Shown one piece after another: positions 8,799-17,284 of a stretch of DNA of 64,000 nucleotides. The notes beneath the pieces were generated by a model. It was not told the DNA's origin. It saw nothing but the letters and a program-made list of their open reading frames with translations, and made no database searches. Source of the stretch: Halieaceae bacterium UBA4452 (GTDB taxonomy: Bacteria; Pseudomonadota; Gammaproteobacteria; Pseudomonadales; Halieaceae); contig DGPA01000044.1 in NCBI GenBank assembly GCA_002389505.1, positions 233,540 to 297,539 of the forward strand. Reading direction: 5' to 3'. A program made the translations under genes and the position numbers. Within the stretch, counting starts at the first letter, position 1. Each line of letters begins with the position of its first letter.

Positions 8799-9521
8799 CT
8801 AGGGGAAATCCAGTTCGCGCCATAGCACTTTACCGCCCGAGATTGACTCAATGTCAGCCAACTTTTGTTCGTGGCGAGCCAGCTCTACTTGATTAGCTGC
8901 GATGACCGGCAAAGGGCGTCGGGCTGTCGACAGGCGTTTTATTCCCCGGTCCGCCATGCCGTCGTGGCCTTGCCCGTCGCTATCCCCAAGCCCCAAACTG
9001 GTTTGTCCACCGGTCATGAGCAGGTAAACATCCGCTAAAATTTCGGCATCGAGTAAGGCGCCGTGAAGTGTCCGCGACGCATTGTCCACCCCATAACGTT
9101 GGCATAGTGCGTCGAGACTATTACGCTGACCGGGATGTTTTTGACGAGCCATCGTCAGTGAATCAACCACCGTGCAGAGGTCAGCGGTTAGGGTGTGGCC
9201 CGGGTCAAGGAGTAAAAATTCGGCGTCCATAAAGCCCACGTCAAAAGGGGCATTGTGAATAATCAGCTCCGCACCTTCGATAAAGGCGATGAAATCGCCG
9301 GCAATGCGCGCAAATGTCGGCTTGTCGGATAAGAACTCTTGACTAATACCGTGGACCGCCAGCGCTCCCTCATCAATGTCACGATGCGGCTGTACATATT
9401 GATGATAGTGACGTCCGGTCAATTTTCGGTTGATGAGCTCAACACAGCCGATTTCGATAATCCGATGTCCTTGCGCGGCTTCCAAGCCCGTTGTTTCTGT
9501 ATCCAACACTACCTGTCGCAC
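8799..9521 (-). CDS. dnaQ: DNA polymerase III epsilon subunit (proofreading exonuclease)
   Basis: A 240-residue DnaQ. The DEDDh exonuclease motifs are visible: DTETTG at residues 7-12 (ExoI), HNAPFDVGFMD around 92-102 (ExoII) and HGALLDAEILADVY around 151-164 (ExoIII, His and Asp). The C-terminal ~60 residues should carry the segment that binds the alpha subunit. It removes mismatched nucleotides at the 3' end during replication. It lies one base after rnhA on the same strand, the arrangement also known in E. coli relatives (there divergent). The stop codon lies inside the palindrome CCCCTAGGGG. Confidence 0.95.
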   Translation of the reverse strand: MRQVVLDTETTGLEAAQGHRIIEIGCVELINRKLTGRHYHQYVQPHRDIDEGALAVHGISQEFLSDKPTFARIAGDFIAFIEGAELIIHNAPFDVGFMDAEFLLLDPGHTLTADLCTVVDSLTMARQKHPGQRNSLDALCQRYGVDNASRTLHGALLDAEILADVYLLMTGGQTSLGLGDSDGQGHDGMADRGIKRLSTARRPLPVIAANQVELARHEQKLADIESISGGKVLWRELDFP

Positions 9522-9522
9522 G

Positions 9523-9966
9523 TTACCGTCCTGTGTCTAATTCTGCGATACCGCGGTTAGCCAATGCATCGGCTCGCTCGTTCTCAGGGTGACCACTGTG
9601 CCCCTTTACCCAATGCCAATCGATCGAGTGACGCGCCACCTGTGCGTCGAGTGCCTGCCATAGGTCTTGATTTTTCACCGGCTTTTTTGCCGCGGTACGC
9701 CAGCCATTTTGGCGCCAATTATTGATCCATTTGGTCACACCATCGCGCACGTACACAGAGTCAGTGGTGAGTGAAACGTGGCAAGGCTCCTTGAGAGCAA
9801 CCAGTGCCTCAATCGCGGCGGTGAGCTCCATACGATTATTTGTGGTGTCGATTTCACCACCGCAGACCTCTAGCTCATGATCACCAAATCGAAGCACGGC
9901 TCCCCAACCCCCTCGCCCGGGGTTGCCTTTACAGGCTCCGTCAGTAAAGACGTCTACCGTTTTCAA
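9523..9966 (-). CDS. rnhA: Ribonuclease HI
   Basis: A 147-residue RNase HI that cuts the RNA strand of RNA-DNA hybrids. The catalytic acids are in FTDGACKGNPG (Asp near 8), NRMELTA (Glu near 46), TTDSVYVRDG (Asp near 68) and ENERADALA (Asp near 132); the basic handle KWINNWRQNGWRT is present. The start codon is TTG, since translation at this TTG puts the first Asp where the family has it and no ATG is available upstream in a suitable place. The TTG overlaps the stop of the preceding methyltransferase gene (TTGA). Confidence 0.95.
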   Translation of the reverse strand: MKTVDVFTDGACKGNPGRGGWGAVLRFGDHELEVCGGEIDTTNNRMELTAAIEALVALKEPCHVSLTTDSVYVRDGVTKWINNWRQNGWRTAAKKPVKNQDLWQALDAQVARHSIDWHWVKGHSGHPENERADALANRGIAELDTGR

Positions 9967-10781
9967 TCGACCGGTCTCAGATACGCCGCTCGGTGGTTAC
10001 GTGCTGTTGATTTTCGGGCTCCAACCACCGGCTTCGCCCCCGGCAAACCCATCAGTCGCGCCTTGATTCGCTCGGGTTTCACAGGGTTAATGTAACCGGC
10101 GACCATTTTATTGGCGTACATAACATAAGCTGAACCCAGAGGAATATTGTGTTCGGTCAGCCAGTTATCGCAAAGAGCCATTATTCGACCCAGACGCCCA
10201 CCTCCCGCGAGAGGCAAGATGAGTTTGTGTCGTATGGGTGCAGTTGAGAAATGCAAAAGGTTAAGCCAATCCTGCAGCTTAGCCGGGCTCAAGCTTCGTC
10301 GCTTTTGCCCCCCCATAGTCACAGTGCGGATGAAAAACTGCCATAGACCGCCTAAACTGAATGGGTTGCTGCCAAGGACTAGTAGGTGTCCGTGAGGTGT
10401 AAGAACCCGGTGGGCCTCGCGCAAAACCTGATGCGGCTGCTCAGACAATTCGAGTGTATTGAGTATGACGACCACATCTACCGACTCGGTGGCAATAGGT
10501 AATTGCTCGTCAAGAGAGCGAATAGGCGACTTTGAATTTTCAATGTCCGCGCCCACTGGCAGTATAGTGCTGATATGCTGAACTCGCGTCAAACTGCTAA
10601 TATCAACGCCGATGTCCACCCCCACCACTAACAGGTGGTAGCCGAACCATTCGTCGAGTATCAGGGCCATATCGCTAGCTACCTGATCGCGCAGACGACT
10701 ACCAGCAGCGGTAGATTGATACCAACGCTTTAGTTGGTCAGCGGGTGATTTTTGGTACGTTTGACGATTGGTTGGCAACAT
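9963..10781 (-). CDS. Class I SAM-dependent methyltransferase, YafS-like
   Basis: A 272-residue protein of the class I methyltransferase fold. The first strand is VVGVDIGVDIS rather than the classical E/DxGxGxG, the next motifs are PVGAD and VVVILNTLELSEQPHQVLREAHRVLTPHGHLLVLG (motifs II-post I). The position between gloB and rnhA is that of E. coli yafS, so this is probably its counterpart; the substrate is unknown. The frame extends to a TTG at 10826, but the ATG at 10781 gives the natural N-terminus and leaves 54 bases for divergent promoters with gloB. The degenerate SAM loop is worth noting but is common in this group. Confidence 0.8.
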   Translation of the reverse strand: MLPTNRQTYQKSPADQLKRWYQSTAAGSRLRDQVASDMALILDEWFGYHLLVVGVDIGVDISSLTRVQHISTILPVGADIENSKSPIRSLDEQLPIATESVDVVVILNTLELSEQPHQVLREAHRVLTPHGHLLVLGSNPFSLGGLWQFFIRTVTMGGQKRRSLSPAKLQDWLNLLHFSTAPIRHKLILPLAGGGRLGRIMALCDNWLTEHNIPLGSAYVMYANKMVAGYINPVKPERIKARLMGLPGAKPVVGARKSTARNHRAAYLRPVD

Positions 10782-10835
10782 GGGTAAACAGTAGCGCTGA
10801 AAAGTGTTTTCAGCAAGTGAGATCAAGGAGCAACA

Positions 10836-11609
10836 ATGAATAAAGCCGCCATTACCGTGGAGCCCATTTGTGCGTTTAACGACAATTATATTTGGCTCAT
10901 CGGCGCATCGAACGGCTTAGCTTATATAGTAGATCCGGGCGATGCACAGCCCGTGCTGGATACCCTTGCTGCTCGCAAACTGACGTTGGGGGGTATTCTG
11001 CTTACCCATTGGCATCCCGACCATACCGGCGGGGTGAAGGAATTGAAGCGGCTTACTGGTTGCGTAGTTTGGGGACCTTATAATGACGCGATTGAAGGCA
11101 TTGATCACAGGGTCACTGAAGGCGATGTGGTGTCATTACCGGGCCTCACTTTGGATATTTTCACCGTCCCTGGCCATACTTTAGACCACATTGCTTACTG
11201 CGGGGACGGGCTGCTGTTCTGCGGTGACACGCTATTTGTTGGCGGCTGTGGTCGGGTATTCGAGGGTACCTTTCCGATGATGCGCGCCTCCCTCGAAAAA
11301 TTGCGAAGCCTACCTCCCGAGACACGGGTTTTCTGCGCGCACGAGTACACCGAAGCAAATTTGCGCTTCGCTAAAGCGGCGGATCCGGACAACCCGGCGT
11401 TGCACGCCCACGCTGAGACCTGCCAAGGTCTACGCCGGGATGGCCATCCCACGGTTCCGTCAACCATTGCTACCGAGGCTGCAACGAATCCTTTTCTTCG
11501 CTGGGACAACAACGCACTTGCTCAAGGGCTGTTCGCCGCAGGCCGCTGCCAATCGACGACGCCCGATGAGGTATTTAGAGGCCTGCGGACCTGGAAGGAC
11601 ACTTTCTAG
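10836..11609 (+). CDS. gloB: Hydroxyacylglutathione hydrolase (glyoxalase II)
   Basis: A 257-residue metallo-beta-lactamase-fold enzyme that hydrolyses S-lactoylglutathione to lactate and glutathione in methylglyoxal detoxification. The motif THWHPDHTGG (residues 57-66) and the second-shell GHTLDHIAYC, GDTLFVGGCGR and CAHEYTEANL segments give the two-metal site, and the C-terminal FRGLRTWKDTF matches the glutathione-binding tail of GloB. AAGGAG precedes the ATG. It is followed after 33 bases by mltD, as in E. coli (there divergent), so the block is conserved. Confidence 0.95.
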   Translation: MNKAAITVEPICAFNDNYIWLIGASNGLAYIVDPGDAQPVLDTLAARKLTLGGILLTHWHPDHTGGVKELKRLTGCVVWGPYNDAIEGIDHRVTEGDVVSLPGLTLDIFTVPGHTLDHIAYCGDGLLFCGDTLFVGGCGRVFEGTFPMMRASLEKLRSLPPETRVFCAHEYTEANLRFAKAADPDNPALHAHAETCQGLRRDGHPTVPSTIATEAATNPFLRWDNNALAQGLFAAGRCQSTTPDEVFRGLRTWKDTF

Positions 11610-11642
11610 CCCATGGACGACTATCTATTTCCCTTAATCCGT

Positions 11643-12968
11643 ATGCGGCTTGCACTATCAGCTTTCGCCGTTGCCGTACTGCTGTCCGCCTGCTCAACCG
11701 TGCCCTCGGACCGTTCGGCGCCCGGGGTTAATCTCGCTTACAGCGAAACGACGGGGCAGCGCCGCGAGATCCCCGCCGCGATACGCCACGTTTTAGACCG
11801 ACCTGACGACCTGTGGGGAAGAATTGCTTGGGATGTAGAGTGGCGTGTTGATGACGCGCTGATTGCCGAGGAGCGCGCTAAGTTACTCGGGGAAGCCAAT
11901 TTTTTTGAGCTTCTATCGACTCGCGCTGTGCCCGCACTCCCCTACATTGTTGCCGAGATTGAGCGTTTGAAGTTGCCCATGGAGCTGGCGCTAGTTCCCA
12001 TTATTGAAAGCATGCTCGACCCCTGGGCATACTCCAGTCAACGCGCGGCTGGGCTCTGGCAAATTACCCCCGCGACAGCGGCTTATTATGGATTAGAGGT
12101 GAATTGGTGGTACGACGCCAGGCTGGATATTCCCGTGGCGACGGAATTCGCCCTGAATTATTTACTAGAGCTCCAACAGCAATTTGATGGGGATTGGTCC
12201 TTGGCGCTCGCCGCTTACAACGCCGGGCGAGGTCGGGTCGCCCGAGCACAACAGCGTGCGCAGCAAGCCGGGGGCAATATCGACTTTTGGGCTCTAGCCC
12301 TACCTCAGGAAACTCGGCGTTATGTACCGAAATTATTAGCCCTGGCAGATATTCTCCGTCATGCCGACCGTTATAATATCACCCTGCCTTTACTCACCAC
12401 TCAACCAGCCATGACTACGGTACGCACCTTTGGACAAATCGAGATGCAACGGGCTGCGGAATTAGCGGGACTCGAACCGGGTGAAGTGAGACGATTAAAT
12501 CCTGCCCAAATCCGTTGGGCAACGGCTCCCGAGGGGTCAGACAGTCTGTGGTTGCCCTCGGCCCATGCCGCGCGATTCGAGCAAGCATTAGCAACAATAA
12601 CGCTCACTGATCGAGTCATGTGGGCGCACTACACCATAGCTCCCGGTGATAGCCTGAGTGCCATTGCACAACGATTCGATTCCCAAGTGGCAGTCATTCG
12701 TTCCGTGAATGCATTGGAGAGCAGTTTAATTCGTGCTGGTGACACGCTCATGATTCCACGAGCAGAGCATTGGCAAGGAGATGCGCAGCCAGTGAGCACC
12801 CCGTGGCCTCCCCCACGTCGCTCGGGTCATTATCGAGTGAAAGAGGGTGATTCCCTGTGGACTATCGCCCGACGTCACGGGCTTAAGGTGGCCGAGCTCA
12901 CACGCCTTAATCAACTGGACCCGGCAGGGTATCTAAGGCCCGGGCAACGCCTGAGAGTGACACGATAG
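11643..12968 (+). CDS. mltD: Membrane-bound lytic murein transglycosylase D
   Basis: A 441-residue lipoprotein from the chosen start. The signal peptide ends in the lipobox LLSAC (lipidated Cys about residue 17). The SLT domain follows, with the catalytic Glu in PIIESMLDPWAYS (about E122) and the GLWQITPATA motif. Two LysM peptidoglycan-binding repeats lie near the C-terminus, starting HYTIAPGDSLSAIA and HYRVKEGDSLWTIA. It cleaves glycan strands to 1,6-anhydro-muropeptides in the outer-membrane/periplasm space. The ATG at 11613 is also in frame and has a more distant AAGGA; 11643 gives a normal signal peptide. Peptidoglycan turnover by enzymes like this releases the D-amino acids that the 45-51 kb operon could use. 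Confidence 0.93.
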   Translation: MRLALSAFAVAVLLSACSTVPSDRSAPGVNLAYSETTGQRREIPAAIRHVLDRPDDLWGRIAWDVEWRVDDALIAEERAKLLGEANFFELLSTRAVPALPYIVAEIERLKLPMELALVPIIESMLDPWAYSSQRAAGLWQITPATAAYYGLEVNWWYDARLDIPVATEFALNYLLELQQQFDGDWSLALAAYNAGRGRVARAQQRAQQAGGNIDFWALALPQETRRYVPKLLALADILRHADRYNITLPLLTTQPAMTTVRTFGQIEMQRAAELAGLEPGEVRRLNPAQIRWATAPEGSDSLWLPSAHAARFEQALATITLTDRVMWAHYTIAPGDSLSAIAQRFDSQVAVIRSVNALESSLIRAGDTLMIPRAEHWQGDAQPVSTPWPPPRRSGHYRVKEGDSLWTIARRHGLKVAELTRLNQLDPAGYLRPGQRLRVTR

Positions 12969-12979
12969 CTGGCCGTCAG

Positions 12980-13723
12980 GTGACAACATATTGGATCGGC
13001 TGGAAACGATTAACGCTGCCAGTCGTTTTGTTTGCCTGCGTTTGCGTCAAAGCAGCTGATGGTATGAGCCCTAAAACAGCAGCCGGGATGACCCCACAAA
13101 CCGCGGTGGCCAACGCCTTAAGGGTGAATCAACCCTTGGATTGGCGGGCATCCCTGGTCGCCCTACGGGTGATGACGAGCAGACGCGTCAAAGGCACGCT
13201 TAGGCACCACTGGGAAGACTGCTCTGGGGCCATCATCGATGTGAACCCTGTTACCGTTCTGACCGCTTGGCACTGCTTTGATGGCTATAACGATCTGAGC
13301 AAGCCACCCATGGTAAAGCTGAATAATCACTGGCATTCGGGGCGACTGAGGCAGACTGGTCAAGGCATGCACGCTGATTGGGCCATCGTGACGGTAGCCG
13401 GTGCCCATGGCTCACCGAGTCTTCTCGCCGACACCTCGGGAAATTACCTGCGACTGGGTGGGCAAATTATCATCGCGGGGTTTGCCCAAGGTGAGCAAGC
13501 CCTACCCCGTAAACTACTCGTGCGTAAGCACTGCACGATCGATCGGATAGGGAGTCAGTGGAGCAGTAGTCGCTGTGACAGCCAGCAAGGCTTATCGGGT
13601 GGGCCGGTGCTGGTGCATGATGGGTCAACGATGCGTATTATTGGGGTGATTTCGGCGCGCAGGAATGACAACGAGTTACTGTTTACGTCAATAGCGGGCG
13701 TTTCGACCCAAATCCACGATTAA
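12980..13723 (+). CDS. Exported trypsin-like serine protease
   Basis: A 247-residue S1-family protease. It starts with GTG, because that start gives a good signal peptide (hydrophobic LTLPVVLFACVCV, cleavage after about residue 26). The triad is His in LTAWHCF (about H98), Asp in HADWAIV (about D133) and Ser in QGLSGGPV (about S206). Four Cys (about C81, C99 and C184, C199) could form two disulfides. There is no PDZ domain, so it is not a DegP/HtrA protein. The start lies 11 bases after mltD, so it may be co-transcribed. Substrate unknown. Its stop faces trhO across an AT-rich 54-base gap. Confidence 0.82.
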   Translation: MTTYWIGWKRLTLPVVLFACVCVKAADGMSPKTAAGMTPQTAVANALRVNQPLDWRASLVALRVMTSRRVKGTLRHHWEDCSGAIIDVNPVTVLTAWHCFDGYNDLSKPPMVKLNNHWHSGRLRQTGQGMHADWAIVTVAGAHGSPSLLADTSGNYLRLGGQIIIAGFAQGEQALPRKLLVRKHCTIDRIGSQWSSSRCDSQQGLSGGPVLVHDGSTMRIIGVISARRNDNELLFTSIAGVSTQIHD

Positions 13724-13777
13724 AAATAGCGATAATAAGCTTTACAAAACATACATAAATTAATGATTTTAAACTAT

Positions 13778-14704
13778 TTATCCTAAATGCCTGTCCCCGC
13801 GCTGCTTGGCCAGCTCTATTTGTTTTTGACGTTCCGAGAATCGTGCTTTTTTGTCTTCGGTCAACGCCGAAAAGCAGCGCGGGCAGGATATCCCCTGCTG
13901 ATATTTTTCCGATCGTTGATCCTCAGCAGTAATCGGATGGCGACAGGCGAAACATTGATCGTACTGCCCACGGGCCAGTTCGTGGTTAACAGCAACACGA
14001 TCGTCAAAAACGAAACATTCACCCTGCCATCGACTTTGTGCCTTTGGCACTTCCTCAAGGTATTTTAAAATACCCCCTTGCAGGTGGTACACCTCCTCGA
14101 AACCCTCCTCAATCATAAAGGCTGAGGCTTTTTCGCAGCGTATGCCTCCAGTACAAAACATAGCGATTTTAGGGTGTTGCTCGGGGTTGAGGTTGTCGCG
14201 AACCCACTGTGGAAACTCTCTGAAGGAGACGGTTTTTGGGTCAACAGCGCCATAAAAAGTGCCTATTTCCACCTCATAGTCATTGCGAGTGTCGATAATC
14301 ACACACTCTGGATCATCAATCATGGCGTTCCAATCTTGTGGTTTAACGTAGGTACCTACCGCCTTGTTTGGATTGACATTGGGAATGCCAATAGTGACTA
14401 TTTCGCGTTTCAGCTTTACTTTCATGCGTAAAAACGGCGGATCGACGTGGTAGGACTCTTTGCATTCCATAGCGGCTAACCGCGGATCTGCGCGTAAATA
14501 ACCCATGAGCTTGTCGATGGACTGACGCGAACCCGATACCGTACCGTTAATCCCTTCATGGGCAAGTAATAAAGTGCCCTTCACACCGTTAGCGATGCAG
14601 ACGTCTAACAGCGGTCCACGCCAGTCACGATAATCCTCAAGAGTGACAAATTTATACAGTGCTACGACAACACTGTACTGGTCGCCCCGCTGTCGAGCGG
14701 GCAT
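13778..14704 (-). CDS. trhO: TrhO, rhodanese-type tRNA uridine-34 5-hydroxylase
   Basis: A 308-residue protein of the YceA/TrhO family, which makes 5-hydroxyuridine at the wobble position of tRNA using oxygen. The N-terminal ferredoxin-like domain (about 1-95, with GTLLLAHEGINGTVSG) is followed by a rhodanese domain with the active-site Cys in FCTGGIRCEKA (about C184; C190 also present). The C-terminal part has CFACRHP and CPRCF pairs that may bind a metal. The ATG overlaps the stop of the bolA-like gene by one base (TAATG), so the two are translationally coupled. Confidence 0.93.
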   Translation of the reverse strand: MPARQRGDQYSVVVALYKFVTLEDYRDWRGPLLDVCIANGVKGTLLLAHEGINGTVSGSRQSIDKLMGYLRADPRLAAMECKESYHVDPPFLRMKVKLKREIVTIGIPNVNPNKAVGTYVKPQDWNAMIDDPECVIIDTRNDYEVEIGTFYGAVDPKTVSFREFPQWVRDNLNPEQHPKIAMFCTGGIRCEKASAFMIEEGFEEVYHLQGGILKYLEEVPKAQSRWQGECFVFDDRVAVNHELARGQYDQCFACRHPITAEDQRSEKYQQGISCPRCFSALTEDKKARFSERQKQIELAKQRGDRHLG

Positions 14705-15012
14705 TAATCCCCGCCCCCATGACAGGCAGGGGATGCCGGCGCACCGTTAATGGCTTGCCATTCATCAGGGGTGTAGATATGGAGTGCCAAGGCATGTAAT
14801 GCCCCTGCCAGTAAATCCCCCACGAGTGCGTACACGCGTTGATGACGTGCCACCTTTCGACAGTCGATGAATGCGCTGCTCACCAGCACTACCTTGAAAT
14901 GTGATTCGCTGCCCTCGGGGACATTGTGCATGTAGCTTTCGTTGAGCACCGAAAGATAATCGGGGGTGAATTCCGCTTGTAAGCGTTCGGTTAGCGTCGT
15001 TTGTGTTTTCAT
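14704..15012 (-). CDS. bolA: BolA-family protein
   Basis: A 102-residue BolA-type protein with the class II KH-like fold. The key region is SHFKVVLVSSAFIDCRKVARHQRVYALVGDLL with ALALHIYTPDEW near the C-terminus; the conserved His of RHQ is a likely Fe-S ligand when paired with a monothiol glutaredoxin. BolA proteins link iron-sulfur trafficking to cell shape and stress. A short Cys/His tail (PACHGGGD) follows the domain. It is the first gene of a two-gene unit with trhO. No promoter is obvious in the 150-base divergent gap. IbaG is an alternative within the family, but the length and the HIYTPDEW motif favour BolA. Confidence 0.88.
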   Translation of the reverse strand: MKTQTTLTERLQAEFTPDYLSVLNESYMHNVPEGSESHFKVVLVSSAFIDCRKVARHQRVYALVGDLLAGALHALALHIYTPDEWQAINGAPASPACHGGGD

Positions 15013-15162
15013 AGTACTAGCATACAGCCTCTTTGATACGATGTACCGGCGACAGCTCCAGTGTGGGTTAGCTGCAGTGCGCCTGCGCCCTGCCTACAGA
15101 AAACACCCCGGCCTGCCCCGCTTGGTTTACAATGGTGATTATAACGGCTAAGGAGGTGTGTT

Positions 15163-15783
15163 TTGGAGCCCCGTTTTGATGTTTATATCACCGGCACATT
15201 GCTCGACGGCTTTGAAGAAAATACTGTCATTGATGCGTTGGCCGGTTTGTTTTCCCTAGAAAAACGGGCCGCGTCTGCACTACTAGGCGGCGCGGAACGT
15301 CGGGTTAAGAGCGACTGTGACAAAGCGACTGCACTTAAGTACCGCCAGGCCATCAGCGCTATTGGTGCTGGCGTAACCATAAGCCGACACGATGAGGTGC
15401 CATTTGCTTCAGCAGACTCGTTGTCGCGTTCGCCGCTAAATGGTGACCAGACGGTCGATGACAACAGCGTTAGTGGCAATGCTGAGCAAGAAAAAGTCAT
15501 AGACCCTTTCCCGCAAGCAGCCCATGATGCGGGATCTGAAAGCGCGTCAACCACTGAGCCACCCGACGCAAATACCCCGGTGGCCCAAGAGCAGGCCCCA
15601 TGGGAGATTGCCCCTGCGGGATCCCTAATGTCGGCAGTTACTGACACCCCTGATGCACCGCTCATTGCAGTACCCAGCTACGAGGTTGCACCCCCCGGGG
15701 AAATCATTCCGACGATTGAGCGCAATGTCACAGCCGTCAACCCTGTCATCGATCACCTGCAGCTGAGTCCCCTAGAGGAATGA
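15163..15783 (+). CDS. Uncharacterised acidic protein with an N-terminal L7/L12-like module, coupled to RDD protein
   Basis: A 206-residue protein of unknown function. It starts with TTG, preceded by TAAGGAGGTG, a full match to the 16S rRNA 3' end, so strong translation is expected despite the weak start codon. Residues 1-72 look like a small folded module (VYITGTLLDGF...ALKYRQAISAIGAGVTI) resembling the C-terminal domain of ribosomal L7/L12; this is a resemblance by eye. Residues 80-206 are low-complexity, rich in Ala, Pro, Ser, Asp and Glu, and probably disordered. No signal peptide or membrane segment. Its stop overlaps the start of the RDD membrane protein (ATGA), so the two are likely partners. 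Confidence 0.7.
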   Translation: MEPRFDVYITGTLLDGFEENTVIDALAGLFSLEKRAASALLGGAERRVKSDCDKATALKYRQAISAIGAGVTISRHDEVPFASADSLSRSPLNGDQTVDDNSVSGNAEQEKVIDPFPQAAHDAGSESASTTEPPDANTPVAQEQAPWEIAPAGSLMSAVTDTPDAPLIAVPSYEVAPPGEIIPTIERNVTAVNPVIDHLQLSPLEE

Positions 15784-16226
15784 CACCGAAACTGTCGAGT
15801 TTATGGCGCAACCTACTCGCCATGGTCTACGACACCTGTTTAATCGCACCATTACTCATGGCTAATAGTTTCGTTTGGGTCACTATTTTTGGGCCCACTG
15901 CAAACGCTTCCGAGCCAACCGTGCCTGCCTGGCTTATGCAGTTCAGCAGCGCCACCATCGTCGTTACTTTTTTCACGCTATTCTGGTGCAAAAGTGGCCA
16001 AACCCTCGGCATGCAAGCCTGGCGCATCCAGCTACAGACTACCAAGGGGGCTAGACCCCGGGTTCATCAATGCCTGCTTCGTTGCTGCATCGCCGTGCCT
16101 GCTTTGTTTTTCGGCGGTCTGGGCTATTGGTGGTCGGCGTTTGATCCGTTGGGTCGACGTTGGCACGATTGGGCGTCAGGCACGCGTATTGTTGTCCTGC
16201 CCAAGCAGCAAAATACCAAACATTAG
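15780..16226 (+). CDS. RDD-family membrane protein
   Basis: A 148-residue integral membrane protein with an RDD domain: about three membrane segments (near residues 14-36, 53-70 and 100-118), an Arg in the first segment, and the typical KSGQTLGMQAWRIQL and DPLGRRWHDWASGTRIVVLP motifs. RDD proteins are of poorly known function; some take part in Na+/H+ exchange. It overlaps the upstream unknown gene by ATGA. Its stop overlaps the convergent lptG stop by three bases, so nothing lies between them. A gene of this kind beside lptG is also common in pseudomonads. Confidence 0.85.
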   Translation: MTPKLSSLWRNLLAMVYDTCLIAPLLMANSFVWVTIFGPTANASEPTVPAWLMQFSSATIVVTFFTLFWCKSGQTLGMQAWRIQLQTTKGARPRVHQCLLRCCIAVPALFFGGLGYWWSAFDPLGRRWHDWASGTRIVVLPKQQNTKH

Positions 16227-17284
16227 GTTTTGCGTACTAAAAGCCAGACGCCCAAACACCAGCAAACAGCAATAGGAATCGCCGCAGCCAGTAACGCAGA
16301 TAGATTAAACAACAGGCTGACGGGGCCGAAAAAATCTTGTGAAATGCGGAAAACAACGCCAACAATCACCCCCGCAAAGATACGCGCACCCATATTGCCC
16401 TCGCGGAGTGGACCGAAGATGAATGACATGGCGAGTAGCACCAACCCGCCTACTGCTAGGGGTTGGAGTAATTTTCTCCAAAACGCTAGTTCAATATCGG
16501 CGGAGGTGAGTCCCTGAGCGTTGAGAAAGTTAGCATAGGGCCATAGTTGCTGTACCGGTAAGCTGTCGTGCTCGATGACATCGAGCACTAACAGGTTAGG
16601 TGTGATGTCCGTACGCCAAGGCCAGGTCACCGACGACTCAAGGGTGACGGCGTTTTCGTCGATGATGCTTCGCTCGACATTTTCCAGCAACCAATAGTCG
16701 TTTAAAAAGGTGCCACGCTCCGCGCGCAGGCTTTGCACCAGATGCCGTTGTTCGTCAAACGTTAACAGGGTAACGCCAAAAATGACGCCCCCACGTTGCA
16801 CCGCAGCCACATGGACATACGTACTTCCGTCACGATTCCAGGTGCCGCCCCTACCGGCGAAGTTTGACGCTGACCGTTGAGCTAACGCTTGCTCGCTGAC
16901 CGCCACTTGCTCTGTGAATGGACTGATATACTCGCCAACGGCAAAGCCGCACAGCGCAAATGCCAGCGTCGGTTTCAAAACGATAACGGCTAATCGAACC
17001 AGGGATACCCCCGCTGCACGCGCAACCACCAATTCGCTGCTGCTGGCTAGCCGCCCTAGCCCAATAAGCACGCCAATTAATGCTGCAAAAGGCACAAATT
17101 CATGGATTCGACGAGGCAGCGTTAACGCCACATACCGTAGGACATCAGAAAACTGGTAGGTCGGTGTAATATCACTGGCTTCGTCGATGAGGGAGCTGAG
17201 TGCATCGAGGCCCACCAGCACCGCTAACACGGTGAGCGTGGCGCTGAGCACATTGCGGGCGATATAGCGGTCGAGTTTAGCCAC
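16223..17284 (-). CDS. lptG: LptG, lipopolysaccharide export permease
   Basis: A 353-residue YjgP/YjgQ-family permease. With LptF and the ATPase LptB it pulls lipopolysaccharide out of the inner membrane towards the LptA bridge. It has three N-terminal and three C-terminal membrane segments around a periplasmic beta-jellyroll (about residues 130-260). The frame is open from an ATG at 17338, but the family N-terminus LDRYIARNVL is reached directly after a GTG at 17284 with GAGG upstream. This start overlaps the end of lptF by eight bases, a normal layout for the pair. Confidence 0.93.
   Translation of the reverse strand: MAKLDRYIARNVLSATLTVLAVLVGLDALSSLIDEASDITPTYQFSDVLRYVALTLPRRIHEFVPFAALIGVLIGLGRLASSSELVVARAAGVSLVRLAVIVLKPTLAFALCGFAVGEYISPFTEQVAVSEQALAQRSASNFAGRGGTWNRDGSTYVHVAAVQRGGVIFGVTLLTFDEQRHLVQSLRAERGTFLNDYWLLENVERSIIDENAVTLESSVTWPWRTDITPNLLVLDVIEHDSLPVQQLWPYANFLNAQGLTSADIELAFWRKLLQPLAVGGLVLLAMSFIFGPLREGNMGARIFAGVIVGVVFRISQDFFGPVSLLFNLSALLAAAIPIAVCWCLGVWLLVRKT

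Noticed and set aside
8795..8805. Palindrome CCCCTAGGGG at the end of dnaQ.
   Set aside because: No T tract and no loop; it contains the dnaQ stop and is too short to call a terminator.
15183..15665. 160-codon frame antisense to the unknown gene at 15163.
   Set aside because: The sense frame has a full Shine-Dalgarno and ATGA coupling to the RDD gene; the antisense one has neither.
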